The translations under genes were made by a program, and so were the position numbers. From NCBI RefSeq assembly GCF_041679265.1, contig NZ_JBGFSM010000005.1:211693-275692 (forward strand): DNA of 64,000 nt. Direction: 5' to 3'. The notes under the pieces were generated by a model. The model saw nothing but the letters and a program-made list of their open reading frames with translations. It made no database searches and was not told the DNA's origin. Shown here one piece after another: positions 18,128 to 28,317 of this stretch (its first letter is position 1; every line of letters starts with the position of its first letter). Source of the DNA: Autumnicola sp041679265. Lineage in GTDB: Bacteria; Bacteroidota; Bacteroidia; Flavobacteriales; Flavobacteriaceae.

Positions 18128-19285
18128 CTATTCGTTTATATTCCTTTTTACTTCTGCTATGTACTTATCAATAATTTTCTGTTTAGAATAGTTTTCTAGA
18201 TAAACCTTTCTGTTCCTTTCCCTAATCCTTAATAATTCATTCGTTTCAAGGATCTTTATTTTTTTATACTCAATTCCAAAAGATTTTTCATTATCTGCTT
18301 GGAACCAAAAATTATTATAAGTTGTTTTCAATCTTTCTTTCATTGCTCCAACTTCGGTACTTAAAATAAGTTTTCCTGCAGCCATTGCTTCAATTCCTAC
18401 CAAAGGACCTGCTTCTGTAATGGAGGGGATAATGATGCAATCGGATTCTTTATAAACTTTTGATATTTTACTATTATCAATCGCTCCCGTTATAATAATG
18501 TTTTTATAATTAGCGGTAAGTTGAATAATTTCTGGCAATAGTGGTCCTTCTCCAACTATTGTCAATTTATCATCTGGGAAACTAAATTTTGTAAAAAAAC
18601 GAATTAAATTAATGATATTCTTCTCTGGACTTAGCCGTGCTAAAACGGTAAAATTTTTTGGCTTAGTAGTCTGCATTTTAATTTTAAGTAGTTCTTCTTC
18701 ATTCATGGCAGTCTGATCGATGATAGTAAAATTATTATCAATTAAAGAATGATGCAGCTTATTTGCATTTTTATAAGAATGATGAATATAAATGCTTACT
18801 TTTTTAAGATGTGCCAAATTTAGTCCTTCTTTAATCTCTCCTGTAGTTCTAAATAAAATAGGAATATTATAAGCATATGCGATTTCGATAATTTCCCTTG
18901 TTCGTAAGGTATGAAGATGAGCAAAAATCAATACAAGATCATAATCTTTTATAATATTGTCTAATACCTTCTTTTCATTTTTTTTAATTAAACTAGAAGT
19001 AAACCTGTTATTTACATAATAGTAAATTGGATTTTTTTTTCGGTTTCTAATATAACTTACAAAAGTGAATGGCCTGAGAAGCCAATACTTTTGCCATATA
19101 AATTGTTTAAGTGTATCAACTTTTAAGTTGTCATCAAAACTGTATAATTGAGACTCGCGGGAAAGGTTAGCTGTTGAGAATACCTGAACAGCAAACTCTT
19201 TTTTTAATTCACTTGCAATAAAGCCAGCTTCAAGTTCTCTACCGCCCTTATCTTCAAATGGACCTGTTATAAGAATTCTATTCAT
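18128..19285 (-). CDS. Glycosyltransferase family 4
   Basis: A 385-residue GT-B enzyme starting MNRILITGPFEDKGGRELEA. The donor half contains FTVLARLSPEKNIINLIRFF, LTIVGEGPLLPEI and TEAGPLVGIEAMAAGKLILS. Base composition is more AT-rich than in the flanking neuB gene, as in the following 20 kb, which hints that this part of the locus has a different origin. It shares one base with the upstream GT2 gene and ends 8 bp before neuB. Confidence 0.88.
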   Translation of the reverse strand: MNRILITGPFEDKGGRELEAGFIASELKKEFAVQVFSTANLSRESQLYSFDDNLKVDTLKQFIWQKYWLLRPFTFVSYIRNRKKNPIYYYVNNRFTSSLIKKNEKKVLDNIIKDYDLVLIFAHLHTLRTREIIEIAYAYNIPILFRTTGEIKEGLNLAHLKKVSIYIHHSYKNANKLHHSLIDNNFTIIDQTAMNEEELLKIKMQTTKPKNFTVLARLSPEKNIINLIRFFTKFSFPDDKLTIVGEGPLLPEIIQLTANYKNIIITGAIDNSKISKVYKESDCIIIPSITEAGPLVGIEAMAAGKLILSTEVGAMKERLKTTYNNFWFQADNEKSFGIEYKKIKILETNELLRIRERNRKVYLENYSKQKIIDKYIAEVKRNINE

Positions 19286-20265
19286 TAGCGATAGAAAATT
19301 TTAAAAGCCTTCTTTAGAAGATATTTTTTTAATTTATAGACTTTGCTATCATTTTCATTTGTTTTCCTGAAATTAAATAAAGAATCTCCGTAATTGTAAT
19401 CGGCATTAAGGCCAATTTCATTTTCCAGCTTTTCATACATCCATTCTTCCACTTCATTCCCCATGTGGTATGCATAATTGTTATAAGTCCCTAGTCTCAT
19501 TAATCCGGCTTTATCGATTGGTTCATCTATATATCTATATTCCGAATCCCCACCAACTAAAGTTAATGACGGATTAAAAGGAACAGTTTCAAAAAGAATT
19601 CCTCTTTTTAAAGTTAATACCTGATGGCCACTTCCTACGATAGCTTTTACTGAATTGGATTCAATAAATGGCCAGTTTATATTATTATCTTTTTCATTAT
19701 TCCAGTTTATACTGGTCAAATATTTATTATGTTCCTCGTAATTCTCTGGAATTGGCTTATAATAGTACTTTACTTTTCTAAATAAGATTTTTCCCAATGT
19801 AGAACTCGTGCCATAATATAAACCATGTCTAAAGGGAATTGGAGAAACAGAACCAACATTTTTGAAGGCTTTAAAAACCTGCATAGTTGCTCGATTCCAA
19901 CCTATTGTGAAGAGAATGTCTGAATCAGACAAAGTGATATAATCTTCCCTGGAACCTCTGGCTGCTCCAATAACAGCATCTATTTTACCAATATTAGTTC
20001 TATGATGTATTATTGTATCAATATCTTGATGCGCATAAGAATGCAACAATTCAAAAACTGCTTTGCAAGAGCCATTATTTACAACGGTAATTTTGTAAGT
20101 ATTATCGTTTGCTTTTATTAACGAATCTAAGCACATTTTTAAAACTTCTAAGGAATTAGCGTAATATCCTTGAAGTTTTGGAATATAAGTAACTACAACA
20201 ACGCGATGTTGTATAGTAAGGTGAAGTTTTTTAGTTTTTTTCTGAGGGTTAGAGCCGCTTCTCAT
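19285..20265 (-). CDS. Glycosyltransferase family 2-like protein
   Basis: A 326-residue GT-A protein. It has RVVVVTYIPKLQGYYANSLE at the nucleotide-binding strand, AVIGAARGSREDYITLSDSD with the DSD metal motif at about residue 113, and a TLVGGDSEYRYIDEP segment on the acceptor side. The start lies four bases inside the end of the upstream methyltransferase-like gene, and the stop touches the next GT4 gene, so the three are co-translated. Specificity is unknown. Confidence 0.8.
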   Translation of the reverse strand: MRSGSNPQKKTKKLHLTIQHRVVVVTYIPKLQGYYANSLEVLKMCLDSLIKANDNTYKITVVNNGSCKAVFELLHSYAHQDIDTIIHHRTNIGKIDAVIGAARGSREDYITLSDSDILFTIGWNRATMQVFKAFKNVGSVSPIPFRHGLYYGTSSTLGKILFRKVKYYYKPIPENYEEHNKYLTSINWNNEKDNNINWPFIESNSVKAIVGSGHQVLTLKRGILFETVPFNPSLTLVGGDSEYRYIDEPIDKAGLMRLGTYNNYAYHMGNEVEEWMYEKLENEIGLNADYNYGDSLFNFRKTNENDSKVYKLKKYLLKKAFKIFYR

Positions 20266-20900
20266 TTTTTATCAAGCTTGGATTGCAAACTAAAAATAGA
20301 TTGGTTACGCCATTCTTTATATTCCAGAATCTTATAATTATATTTATCGAACATTTTTTCAAGTTCTTTTTTTGGATAATCACTAAGCCAGCCCCTGTCT
20401 AATCTTGGCGCATTGGAAATATCGCTACAGGCATAAGAAAGCACAATGTTTTCAATATGATAAGACATTTTTAAAATCACTTTTTCTATATCGTAAACAT
20501 ATTCCAGTACCCCACTAAAAACTGCGGTATTATATTTACTTAGATCAATTTGTATATTTTGATTCAAATCACACTCAATAACTCCCGGATGACGTGCAAT
20601 TAAATCTGAAGCCTGATAAGTACAATTTTCAGGAAGTCTTGATTTTAGGCTCATCTTTCCCGCACCAAATTCAATTACTTTTGAATTTGGTTCTATTAAA
20701 GATGCCATCATAAAGGTTCTCTCATCCCAACTTGCATCAAGCTCTTGCAAATTTTCCCATCGTTTTAAATCGCTATGACCTAAATTTCTAAGAGCTATGG
20801 TTTTTTTTCTTCTGTTAATCGTACGAATTCGCTCCAACCCGCTTTTAATTTGATTACGAGAGAAAAAATATATCTTTTTAAAAATGCTAATTGTGGGCAT
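20262..20900 (-). CDS. Methyltransferase-like protein
   Basis: A 212-residue protein with a SAM-binding-like motif VIEFGAGKMSLKSRL and a YNTAVFSGVLEYVYDIEKV segment in the place of motif post-I/IV. The first 45 residues are strongly basic (RNQIKSGLERIRTINRRKK). It is shorter than typical class I methyltransferases and I cannot say whether it is active. It sits between two GT2 genes with a 4-bp overlap and a 7-bp gap. Confidence 0.7.
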   Translation of the reverse strand: MPTISIFKKIYFFSRNQIKSGLERIRTINRRKKTIALRNLGHSDLKRWENLQELDASWDERTFMMASLIEPNSKVIEFGAGKMSLKSRLPENCTYQASDLIARHPGVIECDLNQNIQIDLSKYNTAVFSGVLEYVYDIEKVILKMSYHIENIVLSYACSDISNAPRLDRGWLSDYPKKELEKMFDKYNYKILEYKEWRNQSIFSLQSKLDKK

Positions 20901-20907
20901 TATTAAT

Positions 20908-21996
20908 TTATAGTTTGATCTTAAAAACTATCGTTTTTAGGTCGGGGGTAACTTCATAGGAGTAATTATAGTCCCTATATTCAAAAATGATCTTTTTTAA
21001 AATAATATCGCTGACCTCCTTAAGAGAAATATAAATCTGAGATTGTTTTCCTATTCTTTTTTTTACTATATGTTTCAAACTACTAAAATAATCTGCTTCA
21101 GAAACCTGAACCTGTAGGATCTTATTCTTATAGTATTTGATTCCTTCATTCATAAAATGTTCAACTACAGCGGCGATGTTTTCAAGATGTACTATAGCTT
21201 CAGGAAAATTTAATTCATCAGCTTCCTGCTTTTCAAAAGCGTTCCCCCAGAACGATTGAGAAACAGGTTTTATAATATTATTTCTTAAGTTATTAAAATA
21301 ATGCTGTTGATTTATTCTCATAGCATTTTTTAGCCTAGGATTAAATGTTAGTGCCTTCTGCTCTGAATTTTGAAAAGATTGATGCCAATTATGATAAAAG
21401 TATATATCTTTTAATTTAATCTCATGATATCCAGCATTTCTAATTCGTGCATAAAGATCGACATCCTCAGCGCCATAGAAATGAAAAAACTCATCATAGC
21501 CAGAAACTTTATAAAAAGCATCCTTAGGAGCGAGAATCATTCCGTTTACATCTCCAGTTCTGTCATGTTTAAGCAAATCAAAATCTTTAATTTCGTAAAC
21601 TTTCTTTGAATTTTTTCGGTTCAAATAAGCCATTCTAAACAGATAAAAAGTATCTGAAGAAATTTTATCTTCCAAATATGATGTTGCTTGTGAAGAAAAG
21701 AGCAAATCTATATCTGCAATAAAAATATTATTAGTAGTGGAATTTTTTATTCCGAAATTCAGAGCCCTACTCTTATTCCATAATTTTTGTGAGGTATGAA
21801 GATAAAAATAACAGCAAAAATCAAATTCTTTAAGTATATACTCAACCTGAGTAGAGATAGATTCTTCACTTCCATAATCTACAAAAATAACTTCAAAATT
21901 CTGAAGGTACTGCTTATGAAGAGAATCTAATGAAAGCTTTACCCTCTCTAAATCCCTGTCTCGAAAAGCATATATAATACTGAGTTTTTTATCCAT
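20908..21996 (-). CDS. Glycosyltransferase family 2 with galactosyltransferase-type C-terminal motif
   Basis: A 362-residue GT-A enzyme. It has LSIIYAFRDRDLERVKLSL at the first strand, NIFIADIDLLFS with the DxD motif, and the downstream GYDEFFHFYGAEDVDLYARI typical of two-domain enzymes with a Glyco_transf_7C segment. About 140 further residues at the C-terminus have no recognised domain. Its start overlaps the next upstream gene by 8 bp. Confidence 0.86.
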   Translation of the reverse strand: MDKKLSIIYAFRDRDLERVKLSLDSLHKQYLQNFEVIFVDYGSEESISTQVEYILKEFDFCCYFYLHTSQKLWNKSRALNFGIKNSTTNNIFIADIDLLFSSQATSYLEDKISSDTFYLFRMAYLNRKNSKKVYEIKDFDLLKHDRTGDVNGMILAPKDAFYKVSGYDEFFHFYGAEDVDLYARIRNAGYHEIKLKDIYFYHNWHQSFQNSEQKALTFNPRLKNAMRINQQHYFNNLRNNIIKPVSQSFWGNAFEKQEADELNFPEAIVHLENIAAVVEHFMNEGIKYYKNKILQVQVSEADYFSSLKHIVKKRIGKQSQIYISLKEVSDIILKKIIFEYRDYNYSYEVTPDLKTIVFKIKL

Positions 21997-23146
21997 TTAT
22001 TGAAATTACCTCGCTTTCCACTTTATTATATTTCTCAAGAACTTTCTTCTTAACATAGCTTCTTTCAAGCTTAGGCCTTATTTTTTCCTGATTGTAACTG
22101 TAAGCCCTATTAAGAACTTCTATATCTCCCAGGCTTCTTATTATTAAGTCAGATATTGATTCCAGATCCAAAGGATCTTCTATTAAGAAGCCATTCAATC
22201 TATCCTCAATAATCTCAGCGGTAGCTCCACCAGGATTGGACTGGATTGGAAAAGCACCTGAAATTATTGCTTCCAGCAATGTATTAGGCATTCCATCTGA
22301 AATACTGTTGCCAATGTATATTCTAGATCGCTCCATGAGGTCCATGACTTCTCTTCTACCAATATTCCCGAAAATAGCAAAATTAGACCAGTTTGTCATA
22401 CCGGATTCTTCTGCATAGACTACTACCTGGGAATCTGCTCCAAAAATTATAATTTCAAAACTATCAAGTTTTTCCCGTAAATTCTGAAGTACCTTTAGAA
22501 CGGGAATACATTCACCAAATAAATCCTGATAGCCCTTAACAAGAATAGCATTTCTTTCTTTAGGCATCAGAAGCTTTTTATTTTTATCAAGCTCGTACCC
22601 GCCTCCCCCAGGGAAATCCCCAAGAAACTCTCCTTGAAAACTATATTTCAAGGCGATATGATAATCTCTTTTACAATCAGCAAACATATAATCTACGTAT
22701 GGCAGAACATTTTTAATATCCTTTAAATATGCTATTTCATTCTGAAAATAATATAGATCATTTCCCCAAGCAGAATAAATCCATCTTACTTCAGGATACT
22801 TCTTCATAACATTAAGAATTGGGGCACAGGCAGAAAATAAAACGAAACTTTGTACTACATCAGGTTTAAACTCAACCAACTTTTCTTCAAAAATTTCCGC
22901 AAGTTTCTTTTCAAATATTTCACTTAAAACGTTATAAGCATAATTAAAATTCTTTTTTAAAAACTGTCTGCCTGGATAGTCAAATTTTCTTTTCCAATTT
23001 ACGGTTTGTTGAACCCATTCTATTTTTTCTACTTTTTTACCATTATCAAATACATCTATCCAAAGCACTTCATGATGAGAAGCCTTGAGTTGATCCACCC
23101 AATTGAAAAAATGATTAGCAAACATGGAAACCATCAATATTTTCAT
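21989..23146 (-). CDS. Glycosyltransferase family 4-like
   Basis: A 385-residue GT-B protein. It opens MKILMVSMFANHFFNWVDQL, and the acceptor half includes PDVVQSFVLFSACAPIL and IYSAWGNDLYYF. The donor half has FAIFGNIGRREVMDLMERS and SDGMPNTLLEAIISGAFPIQ with the GT4 acidic motif. It overlaps its neighbours by 4 and 8 bp. Confidence 0.85.
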   Translation of the reverse strand: MKILMVSMFANHFFNWVDQLKASHHEVLWIDVFDNGKKVEKIEWVQQTVNWKRKFDYPGRQFLKKNFNYAYNVLSEIFEKKLAEIFEEKLVEFKPDVVQSFVLFSACAPILNVMKKYPEVRWIYSAWGNDLYYFQNEIAYLKDIKNVLPYVDYMFADCKRDYHIALKYSFQGEFLGDFPGGGGYELDKNKKLLMPKERNAILVKGYQDLFGECIPVLKVLQNLREKLDSFEIIIFGADSQVVVYAEESGMTNWSNFAIFGNIGRREVMDLMERSRIYIGNSISDGMPNTLLEAIISGAFPIQSNPGGATAEIIEDRLNGFLIEDPLDLESISDLIIRSLGDIEVLNRAYSYNQEKIRPKLERSYVKKKVLEKYNKVESEVISING

Positions 23147-24387
23147 CTACTTAAATTTTGAATCGCTTTTTTCAAATATGCAGAGGATAGATATTTCTCC
23201 AAGTCCTTTCTATTGAGTTTCATATTTTTCGGAGATCCTTTCCACAAAAGATATAATTTTTCCAAAAGATTTGTGATTCGTTCCTGATCCTCTACTCTGG
23301 ACCAATAGGTATAATCATCTCCTAATAGTCTTTTAGATTCACTCAAGTCAGGTCCTAATAACAGAATAGGTCTATCAGCCTTAACACAATGTGGAAATTT
23401 TCCTGGCAAAAATGGACTTATGTCCGATTTTGCTTCTAGGATCACATTTACTGAAGATAGTTCCTGCATTTTTTGCACCTGAACAAAAGGCAATCCTTTC
23501 GGAAAAAAATGGATATTTTCATTATTTGAGGATATTTTTTTCAAAAATATTTCGTGTACAGAACTGTTACCGGCAAAAATGAGGTTTACTTTATTTGAAG
23601 CTGAAGGATATTTTTTTAGAAATATGAGAAATGATTTAACTAAAGGTTCGGGATCGCGAGGTTCCAATAAGGTCCCTGCATGCAAAATATTAAATTTAGA
23701 AGAATCAAAAAATTCCGGCAACTCTACCTCCCTGTTTTTTTGATTTGAAATTTGATGCGGAATTATAATCCCAGATCTTAAAAATTCCGAGAAGTAACTT
23801 CCCATCCATTTCATTAAAAGTTCTGAAGGAAAAGCCGAAAATGCGGCCCTTTCAGAAATCTCTTTTACAAATTGCCATTTTTTAAATTGTCCTGGTTCCA
23901 CCCAGGCAAAAGGAGGAGGATATAGATGCATGGGATAAGGATCATGCATGTATGCAATCCATTTACTATGTAACTCAGGAATTTTTAATAATGCCTGATG
24001 TGGTCTAAAACTACCTCCTTTACTCAAAGTAAGGATATAATGAGGAATAAAACCTTCAATTTCCCGGATACTTTCAGCAATACTGTCCCTGTCGTTTAAA
24101 AGCGTAAAGGAGAAACCAAATAAATTTTCTAATAAGCAGTGTAAATCAATTTTCAGATCTTTGCGCAGCCTTCTTTCTATTCGGCTTAAAAAGAAATTTA
24201 AACTTCTTCTATTTTCCTTTATGGCAAAACATGGAATATCAGTTAACTTTATCTCCTGGCGGGTATAGTGATATACCATTAGCTCAAATCCGGCTTGGTG
24301 CAGATTTTTAATAAGGGCCACATTTGCCTTGGAGCCACTACTATCCTCTACATTTATAGATTCTGCTATAACAAGTATTTTTTCCAA
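23143..24387 (-). CDS. Glycosyltransferase-like GT-B protein
   Basis: A 414-residue protein of GT4 appearance. It opens MEKILVIAESINVEDSSGSK, has FNILHAGTLLEPRDPEPLV at the start of the donor half, and has ILEAKSDISPFLPGKFPHCV where GT4 enzymes carry the sugar-nucleotide-binding loop. The classical E-x7-E motif is not obvious, so activity is less certain than for its neighbours. The 110 bp upstream hold no convincing promoter. Confidence 0.78.
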   Translation of the reverse strand: MEKILVIAESINVEDSSGSKANVALIKNLHQAGFELMVYHYTRQEIKLTDIPCFAIKENRRSLNFFLSRIERRLRKDLKIDLHCLLENLFGFSFTLLNDRDSIAESIREIEGFIPHYILTLSKGGSFRPHQALLKIPELHSKWIAYMHDPYPMHLYPPPFAWVEPGQFKKWQFVKEISERAAFSAFPSELLMKWMGSYFSEFLRSGIIIPHQISNQKNREVELPEFFDSSKFNILHAGTLLEPRDPEPLVKSFLIFLKKYPSASNKVNLIFAGNSSVHEIFLKKISSNNENIHFFPKGLPFVQVQKMQELSSVNVILEAKSDISPFLPGKFPHCVKADRPILLLGPDLSESKRLLGDDYTYWSRVEDQERITNLLEKLYLLWKGSPKNMKLNRKDLEKYLSSAYLKKAIQNLSR

Positions 24388-24497
24388 GAAATAAAATTTG
24401 TGTAAAACTAATATTATCCACCTAACTCAGACTACTCTTTTTTCAATTTAATTAGATTTATCAAAGGACTTCCAAAATTTAAATTTATTTTTATTTT

Positions 24498-25409
24498 TCA
24501 TTTTGTCTTCTCCATCCAAAAACTACTACCTGTAGCTTTAGCTGACAAAGGCATTTTTGAGAATAAATGATTATGAAACTTATTAAGATAATCAGAAAAA
24601 ATTAAAATATCGAAAGAGGTATTGTACATAAGAAATGCCTTTAGGAAATAAGTCTCGTTCCATCCAAATCCATTTAACACCCATGATTTGGGATATTCGA
24701 AAGGGAACTGGATATCATGAAAATGAATAATCACTCCTTTTTTTAAAATAGGTAGTATCTTATTTAATATGTAATGGACATCACTCCCTGTTTTAACCAC
24801 ATGAGAACTGTCAATAAAAAGAATATCTCCTTTTTCCAGCCTTTCAAATGTTTTTAACGGCACCTTCTGCACTAGTTTTGAAATTAGTTGAACCGAAGTT
24901 ATATCATTATCTTTAAAAAGCGATTGCAGCCGTACCTCTGGAAATGGTTCAATGAATGTTAAGTTAATTTTGTTTTGAAAGAAGGTTTGATTCATATCAA
25001 GCATTAATGCTGAAGAATAGCCAGATCCTATTTCAGTTATTTTTTTAGGTTGAAGATACCTGATAAATGAATACAGAATAATTCCGTCAGCATAAGCATA
25101 GTAACTATTGTTCAGGAAGTAGCGTTTTTCAGGAACTGGATTTTCTGGAAAATCCATCTCATCGTAGAATTTCTCAAATTGGTGAAAAAGTTCTGTTTGT
25201 CTTTCCTTATTAATGTTTATCCCCGGAATATTTTCTTCAAGCTCTGAGACCCATATTTCATCTTGTCTTTGCTTAATATCTTCTAGAGAAACTACACTGG
25301 AATAAAAATGGCCTGCGGGAAATTTAGAATTAGAATTAAGCTTATGTAGAGTTCTTACATAAGGCAGCCTATTCAGGAAATCCTTAAATCTATTTTTTAA
25401 TTTCTTCAT
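24498..25409 (-). CDS. Class I SAM-dependent methyltransferase (Methyltransf_24 type)
   Basis: A 303-residue protein. Motif I is ITEIGSGYSSALMLDMN, followed by LTFIEPFPEVRL (acidic ribose-binding residue) and DILFIDSSHVVKTGSDVH. VIIHFHDIQFPFEYP carries the HDI motif seen in cephalosporin-hydroxylase-like and macrocin-O-methyltransferase-like families. It is probably a sugar O-methyltransferase, judged from its place in the polysaccharide block. The 24-bp gap to wecB suggests one transcript. Confidence 0.83.
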   Translation of the reverse strand: MKKLKNRFKDFLNRLPYVRTLHKLNSNSKFPAGHFYSSVVSLEDIKQRQDEIWVSELEENIPGININKERQTELFHQFEKFYDEMDFPENPVPEKRYFLNNSYYAYADGIILYSFIRYLQPKKITEIGSGYSSALMLDMNQTFFQNKINLTFIEPFPEVRLQSLFKDNDITSVQLISKLVQKVPLKTFERLEKGDILFIDSSHVVKTGSDVHYILNKILPILKKGVIIHFHDIQFPFEYPKSWVLNGFGWNETYFLKAFLMYNTSFDILIFSDYLNKFHNHLFSKMPLSAKATGSSFWMEKTK

Positions 25410-25433
25410 AAGTTAGAAATAGCAAGGTGTACT

Positions 25434-26546
25434 TTAGACTTTAAATTCATTCATTAGCACCTTTACTATTTTTTTTGCGGCCTTCCCATCACCAAAAGGA
25501 TTAATTGTTTCTTTCTGTGGATTTCCGGGCTTATCTAATAATCGCATACTTTCAATAAGAATTTTATCTCTCGAAGCTCCCGTAAGTATACAGAATCCGG
25601 CATCAACAGCCTCGGTCCTTTCAGTTTCCTCCCGGGTAACTAAAGTAATCTTATTAAAACTTGGGGCTTCTTCCTGTATTCCCCCAGAATCTGATATTAT
25701 AAAGTTACATCGCATCATCAACCATAATAAACCAGGATAACTTACAGGTTCGATAAGATCAATATTAGCAACTGAATTCAATTTTCCGTGAACAATCTTT
25801 TTTACTATAGGATTCAAATGAACGGGAAATATTATTTGCACATCTTCTCGATTAGCGATTTCCTTTAAAGCTTCACAGATTTCAGACAAGCCATGCTCAA
25901 AATTCTCTCTTCGGTGACCGGTAACAAGAATTATTTTCTTTCCTGAAATTAGCTTGAGTTTCAAGTGCCTGATCTCTTCGTTTTCATAACCAGATTGCAG
26001 TAATTTTTTCCCGAATACTAATGCATCTACAACTGTATTACCGGTAAAGTAAATTTTATCTACAGAGATCATTTCTCTTAAAAGATTATCTCCAGATTTT
26101 TTGGTGGGAACAAAATGAAAATCAGCAATCCTGCTAATCATTTGTCTATTCGCTTCTTCAGGAAAAGGAGAGTTTTTATTATAAGTTCGCAAACCGGCTT
26201 CAATATGTCCAATCCTAATTCCTGAATTAAAAGCAGCCATTGCAATAATAAAAGCAGTGGTAGTATCTCCTTGTACCAGTACAATTTCAGGAGCTTCTTT
26301 TAGTAAAATTTCGTTGATACTCCTGAAAATATCCGCACTTAAAAGGTTGAGATTCTGGCCCGGTTTCATTAAATCGAGATCAAAATCTGGTTCGATTTTG
26401 AAAAATTCCATCACCTGGTCCAGCATTTCGCGATGTTGTGCGGTTATGCAAATTCTATGATTTACTTCATACTTTCTTAAAGACTGAATAATAGGTGCCA
26501 TTTTAATAGCTTCAGGGCGTGTACCAAAACAAACAAATACTTTCAA
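25434..26546 (-). CDS. wecB: UDP-N-acetylglucosamine 2-epimerase (non-hydrolysing)
   Basis: It interconverts UDP-GlcNAc and UDP-ManNAc in the cytoplasm and so supplies ManNAc for surface glycans. The 370 residues are full length. Family motifs are FGTRPEAIKMAPII, VQGDTTTAF, HIEAGLRT, PFPEEANRQM, VTGHRRENF and SDSGGIQEEAP. No WecC dehydrogenase is seen nearby, so UDP-ManNAc itself, or a dehydrogenase encoded elsewhere, is implied. It differs from the hydrolysing NeuC at 42118. It overlaps the upstream GT2 gene by 4 bp. Confidence 0.95.
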   Translation of the reverse strand: MKVFVCFGTRPEAIKMAPIIQSLRKYEVNHRICITAQHREMLDQVMEFFKIEPDFDLDLMKPGQNLNLLSADIFRSINEILLKEAPEIVLVQGDTTTAFIIAMAAFNSGIRIGHIEAGLRTYNKNSPFPEEANRQMISRIADFHFVPTKKSGDNLLREMISVDKIYFTGNTVVDALVFGKKLLQSGYENEEIRHLKLKLISGKKIILVTGHRRENFEHGLSEICEALKEIANREDVQIIFPVHLNPIVKKIVHGKLNSVANIDLIEPVSYPGLLWLMMRCNFIISDSGGIQEEAPSFNKITLVTREETERTEAVDAGFCILTGASRDKILIESMRLLDKPGNPQKETINPFGDGKAAKKIVKVLMNEFKV

Positions 26547-27487
26547 ATTTTAATTATTTTTCCTTTTAAATAAAATATCGGTCTTAATACCGGGTATATT
26601 TTAAAACCTAATAGATATTTTGCTTTTTCAATTTCCCCGGCATTTGTCATTTTCAATATATGTTTTAGTACCTCCTGGGCGTTCAGCATAAAGCTTAATC
26701 TAATAAAGAATTTTTTAAGGGTGTTATTTAAAAGTTTTTTCTTCCCTAAATTATCAATTATTAAAAATGCGGCATTTTTATATGATGCAGTCCTAATGCT
26801 ATTTTTATTCCAAAACTCCCCTGTATTTGAGTTGGAATGTTTTCTGTTATAATACAAAACCTTATTAATAGAAACACCTTCATAACCCGAAGATAAAATT
26901 CTGGAATAACATTCCCATTCTTCTCCATACATTAGCGATTCATTAAAACGAAGTTCCTCAAAACACCTTTTATTCCATAATACGGTACAGGAAGCAAATG
27001 GTATTTTTCCAGTGACCATATCAGGAAGATTCTCAATTTCAAACACCGCTTTTTTGATATTACTGATTTCAGAAAATTTCGGTAAATTGGACTGTTCTGA
27101 AAAAGGTTCTTTATGATACCTGCAAAAATCATATTGCTGATCTTTTAAAAATTCAAAACAGATTTTCAAATTATCAGGATGAATAATATCATCATCGTCA
27201 AAAAACTGAATAAAGTTTCCTTTTGCCAATGCTATACCCATATTTCTGGAACCGGGAAGTCCCTTCATGTATTTTTTTCCCCTTTTAAAGTATTTGAATC
27301 TTGAATCTGATTCTATAAATGGCTTTACAGCCTCTAAGGTATTGTCGCTACTCTCATCATCTATAATAATACATTCCCACTTCCGAAAGCTTTGATTAAT
27401 AATAGTATCCAGAGTTTCACCAATAAGATGGCTACGGTTATAAGTTGCCATAATAATTGATATCTCAGGATTTATAGTTGCTGGCAT
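26543..27487 (-). CDS. Glycosyltransferase family 2
   Basis: A 314-residue GT-A enzyme with ISIIMATYNRSHLIGETLD at residues 9-27, the metal site FIQFFDDDDIIHPDNL, and SLMYGEEWECYSRILSSGYE as the acceptor-side Glu motif. It shares one base with the upstream GT2 and overlaps wecB by 4 bp. The C-terminal 80 residues are basic and probably membrane-associated. Confidence 0.88.
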   Translation of the reverse strand: MPATINPEISIIMATYNRSHLIGETLDTIINQSFRKWECIIIDDESSDNTLEAVKPFIESDSRFKYFKRGKKYMKGLPGSRNMGIALAKGNFIQFFDDDDIIHPDNLKICFEFLKDQQYDFCRYHKEPFSEQSNLPKFSEISNIKKAVFEIENLPDMVTGKIPFASCTVLWNKRCFEELRFNESLMYGEEWECYSRILSSGYEGVSINKVLYYNRKHSNSNTGEFWNKNSIRTASYKNAAFLIIDNLGKKKLLNNTLKKFFIRLSFMLNAQEVLKHILKMTNAGEIEKAKYLLGFKIYPVLRPIFYLKGKIIKI

Positions 27488-28317
27488 TACTTCAAGAGCT
27501 TTTTAATGGATCGTAAAGGCGCAAGCAATTTACTTCCAATACGGAAATCTAATTTATCTGAAATTTTCATCTTTTCATTCTCCTCTTTATTAAGCCGGGC
27601 AAACAATTCATTCACAAGTAAATCAAAATGTTCAATATATAAGTCCTTATGTTTAAAAACTATCTGTCCAAATTTTTCATGTTTTAAATTCTTTATCCTG
27701 GTAGTAGTTGAGTTTTTTCCCACCTGATAATTGAAAAGGACTTTTTTAATAACTTCTGCGCGCCCTCCATTTTTAAGGATATTTAAATAAAATTCCCAAT
27801 CTTCAAAACCTAAAATAGGTAATTCTGTTTCATAACCTCCACAAGCTTCCCAGTCGGCTTTTCTAAACATAGAACTTCCCAAAGCAGAGTTTGAAACCAT
27901 GAAATTCCTGTAATCCCCTCCGGCAGGTGTATAAATATCAATTTCTTTCTCTTTAGTAAATCTTCTGGCCTGGCAGGTTACAATTTTAACCTCTGGATCT
28001 TCCTGCATTAATTTCACTGCTTTTTCACAAAAGGAAGGTTCAAAAAAATCATCTGAATCAAGGTTTAAAATATATTCTCCTGAAGTTTTTGCAATTCCAT
28101 TATTCCGTGCAATGCTCTGTCCCTGATTTTTTTGAGTAATTAAAACATCGATAGAATCTGTTACAGCTTTAATGGCTTTTTTAGTTTGGGCATCAGAACC
28201 ATCATCAATAACAATAATCTCCTTTTCCATATATGTTTGCTTTGCTGCAGACTCTACAGCCCTAACCACATCAGGATCGTTGTAACAGGCAATAATTATG
28301 GAAATTTTAGGATTCAT
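27487..28317 (-). CDS. Glycosyltransferase family 2
   Basis: A 276-residue GT-A enzyme with ISIIIACYNDPDVVRAVESA, the metal-binding YILNLDSDDFFEPS, and an ILGFEDWEFYLNILKNGG acceptor motif. It overlaps the upstream gene by 4 bp and shares one base with the downstream one. The size and motif spacing are ordinary for the family. Confidence 0.89.
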   Translation of the reverse strand: MNPKISIIIACYNDPDVVRAVESAAKQTYMEKEIIVIDDGSDAQTKKAIKAVTDSIDVLITQKNQGQSIARNNGIAKTSGEYILNLDSDDFFEPSFCEKAVKLMQEDPEVKIVTCQARRFTKEKEIDIYTPAGGDYRNFMVSNSALGSSMFRKADWEACGGYETELPILGFEDWEFYLNILKNGGRAEVIKKVLFNYQVGKNSTTTRIKNLKHEKFGQIVFKHKDLYIEHFDLLVNELFARLNKEENEKMKISDKLDFRIGSKLLAPLRSIKKLLK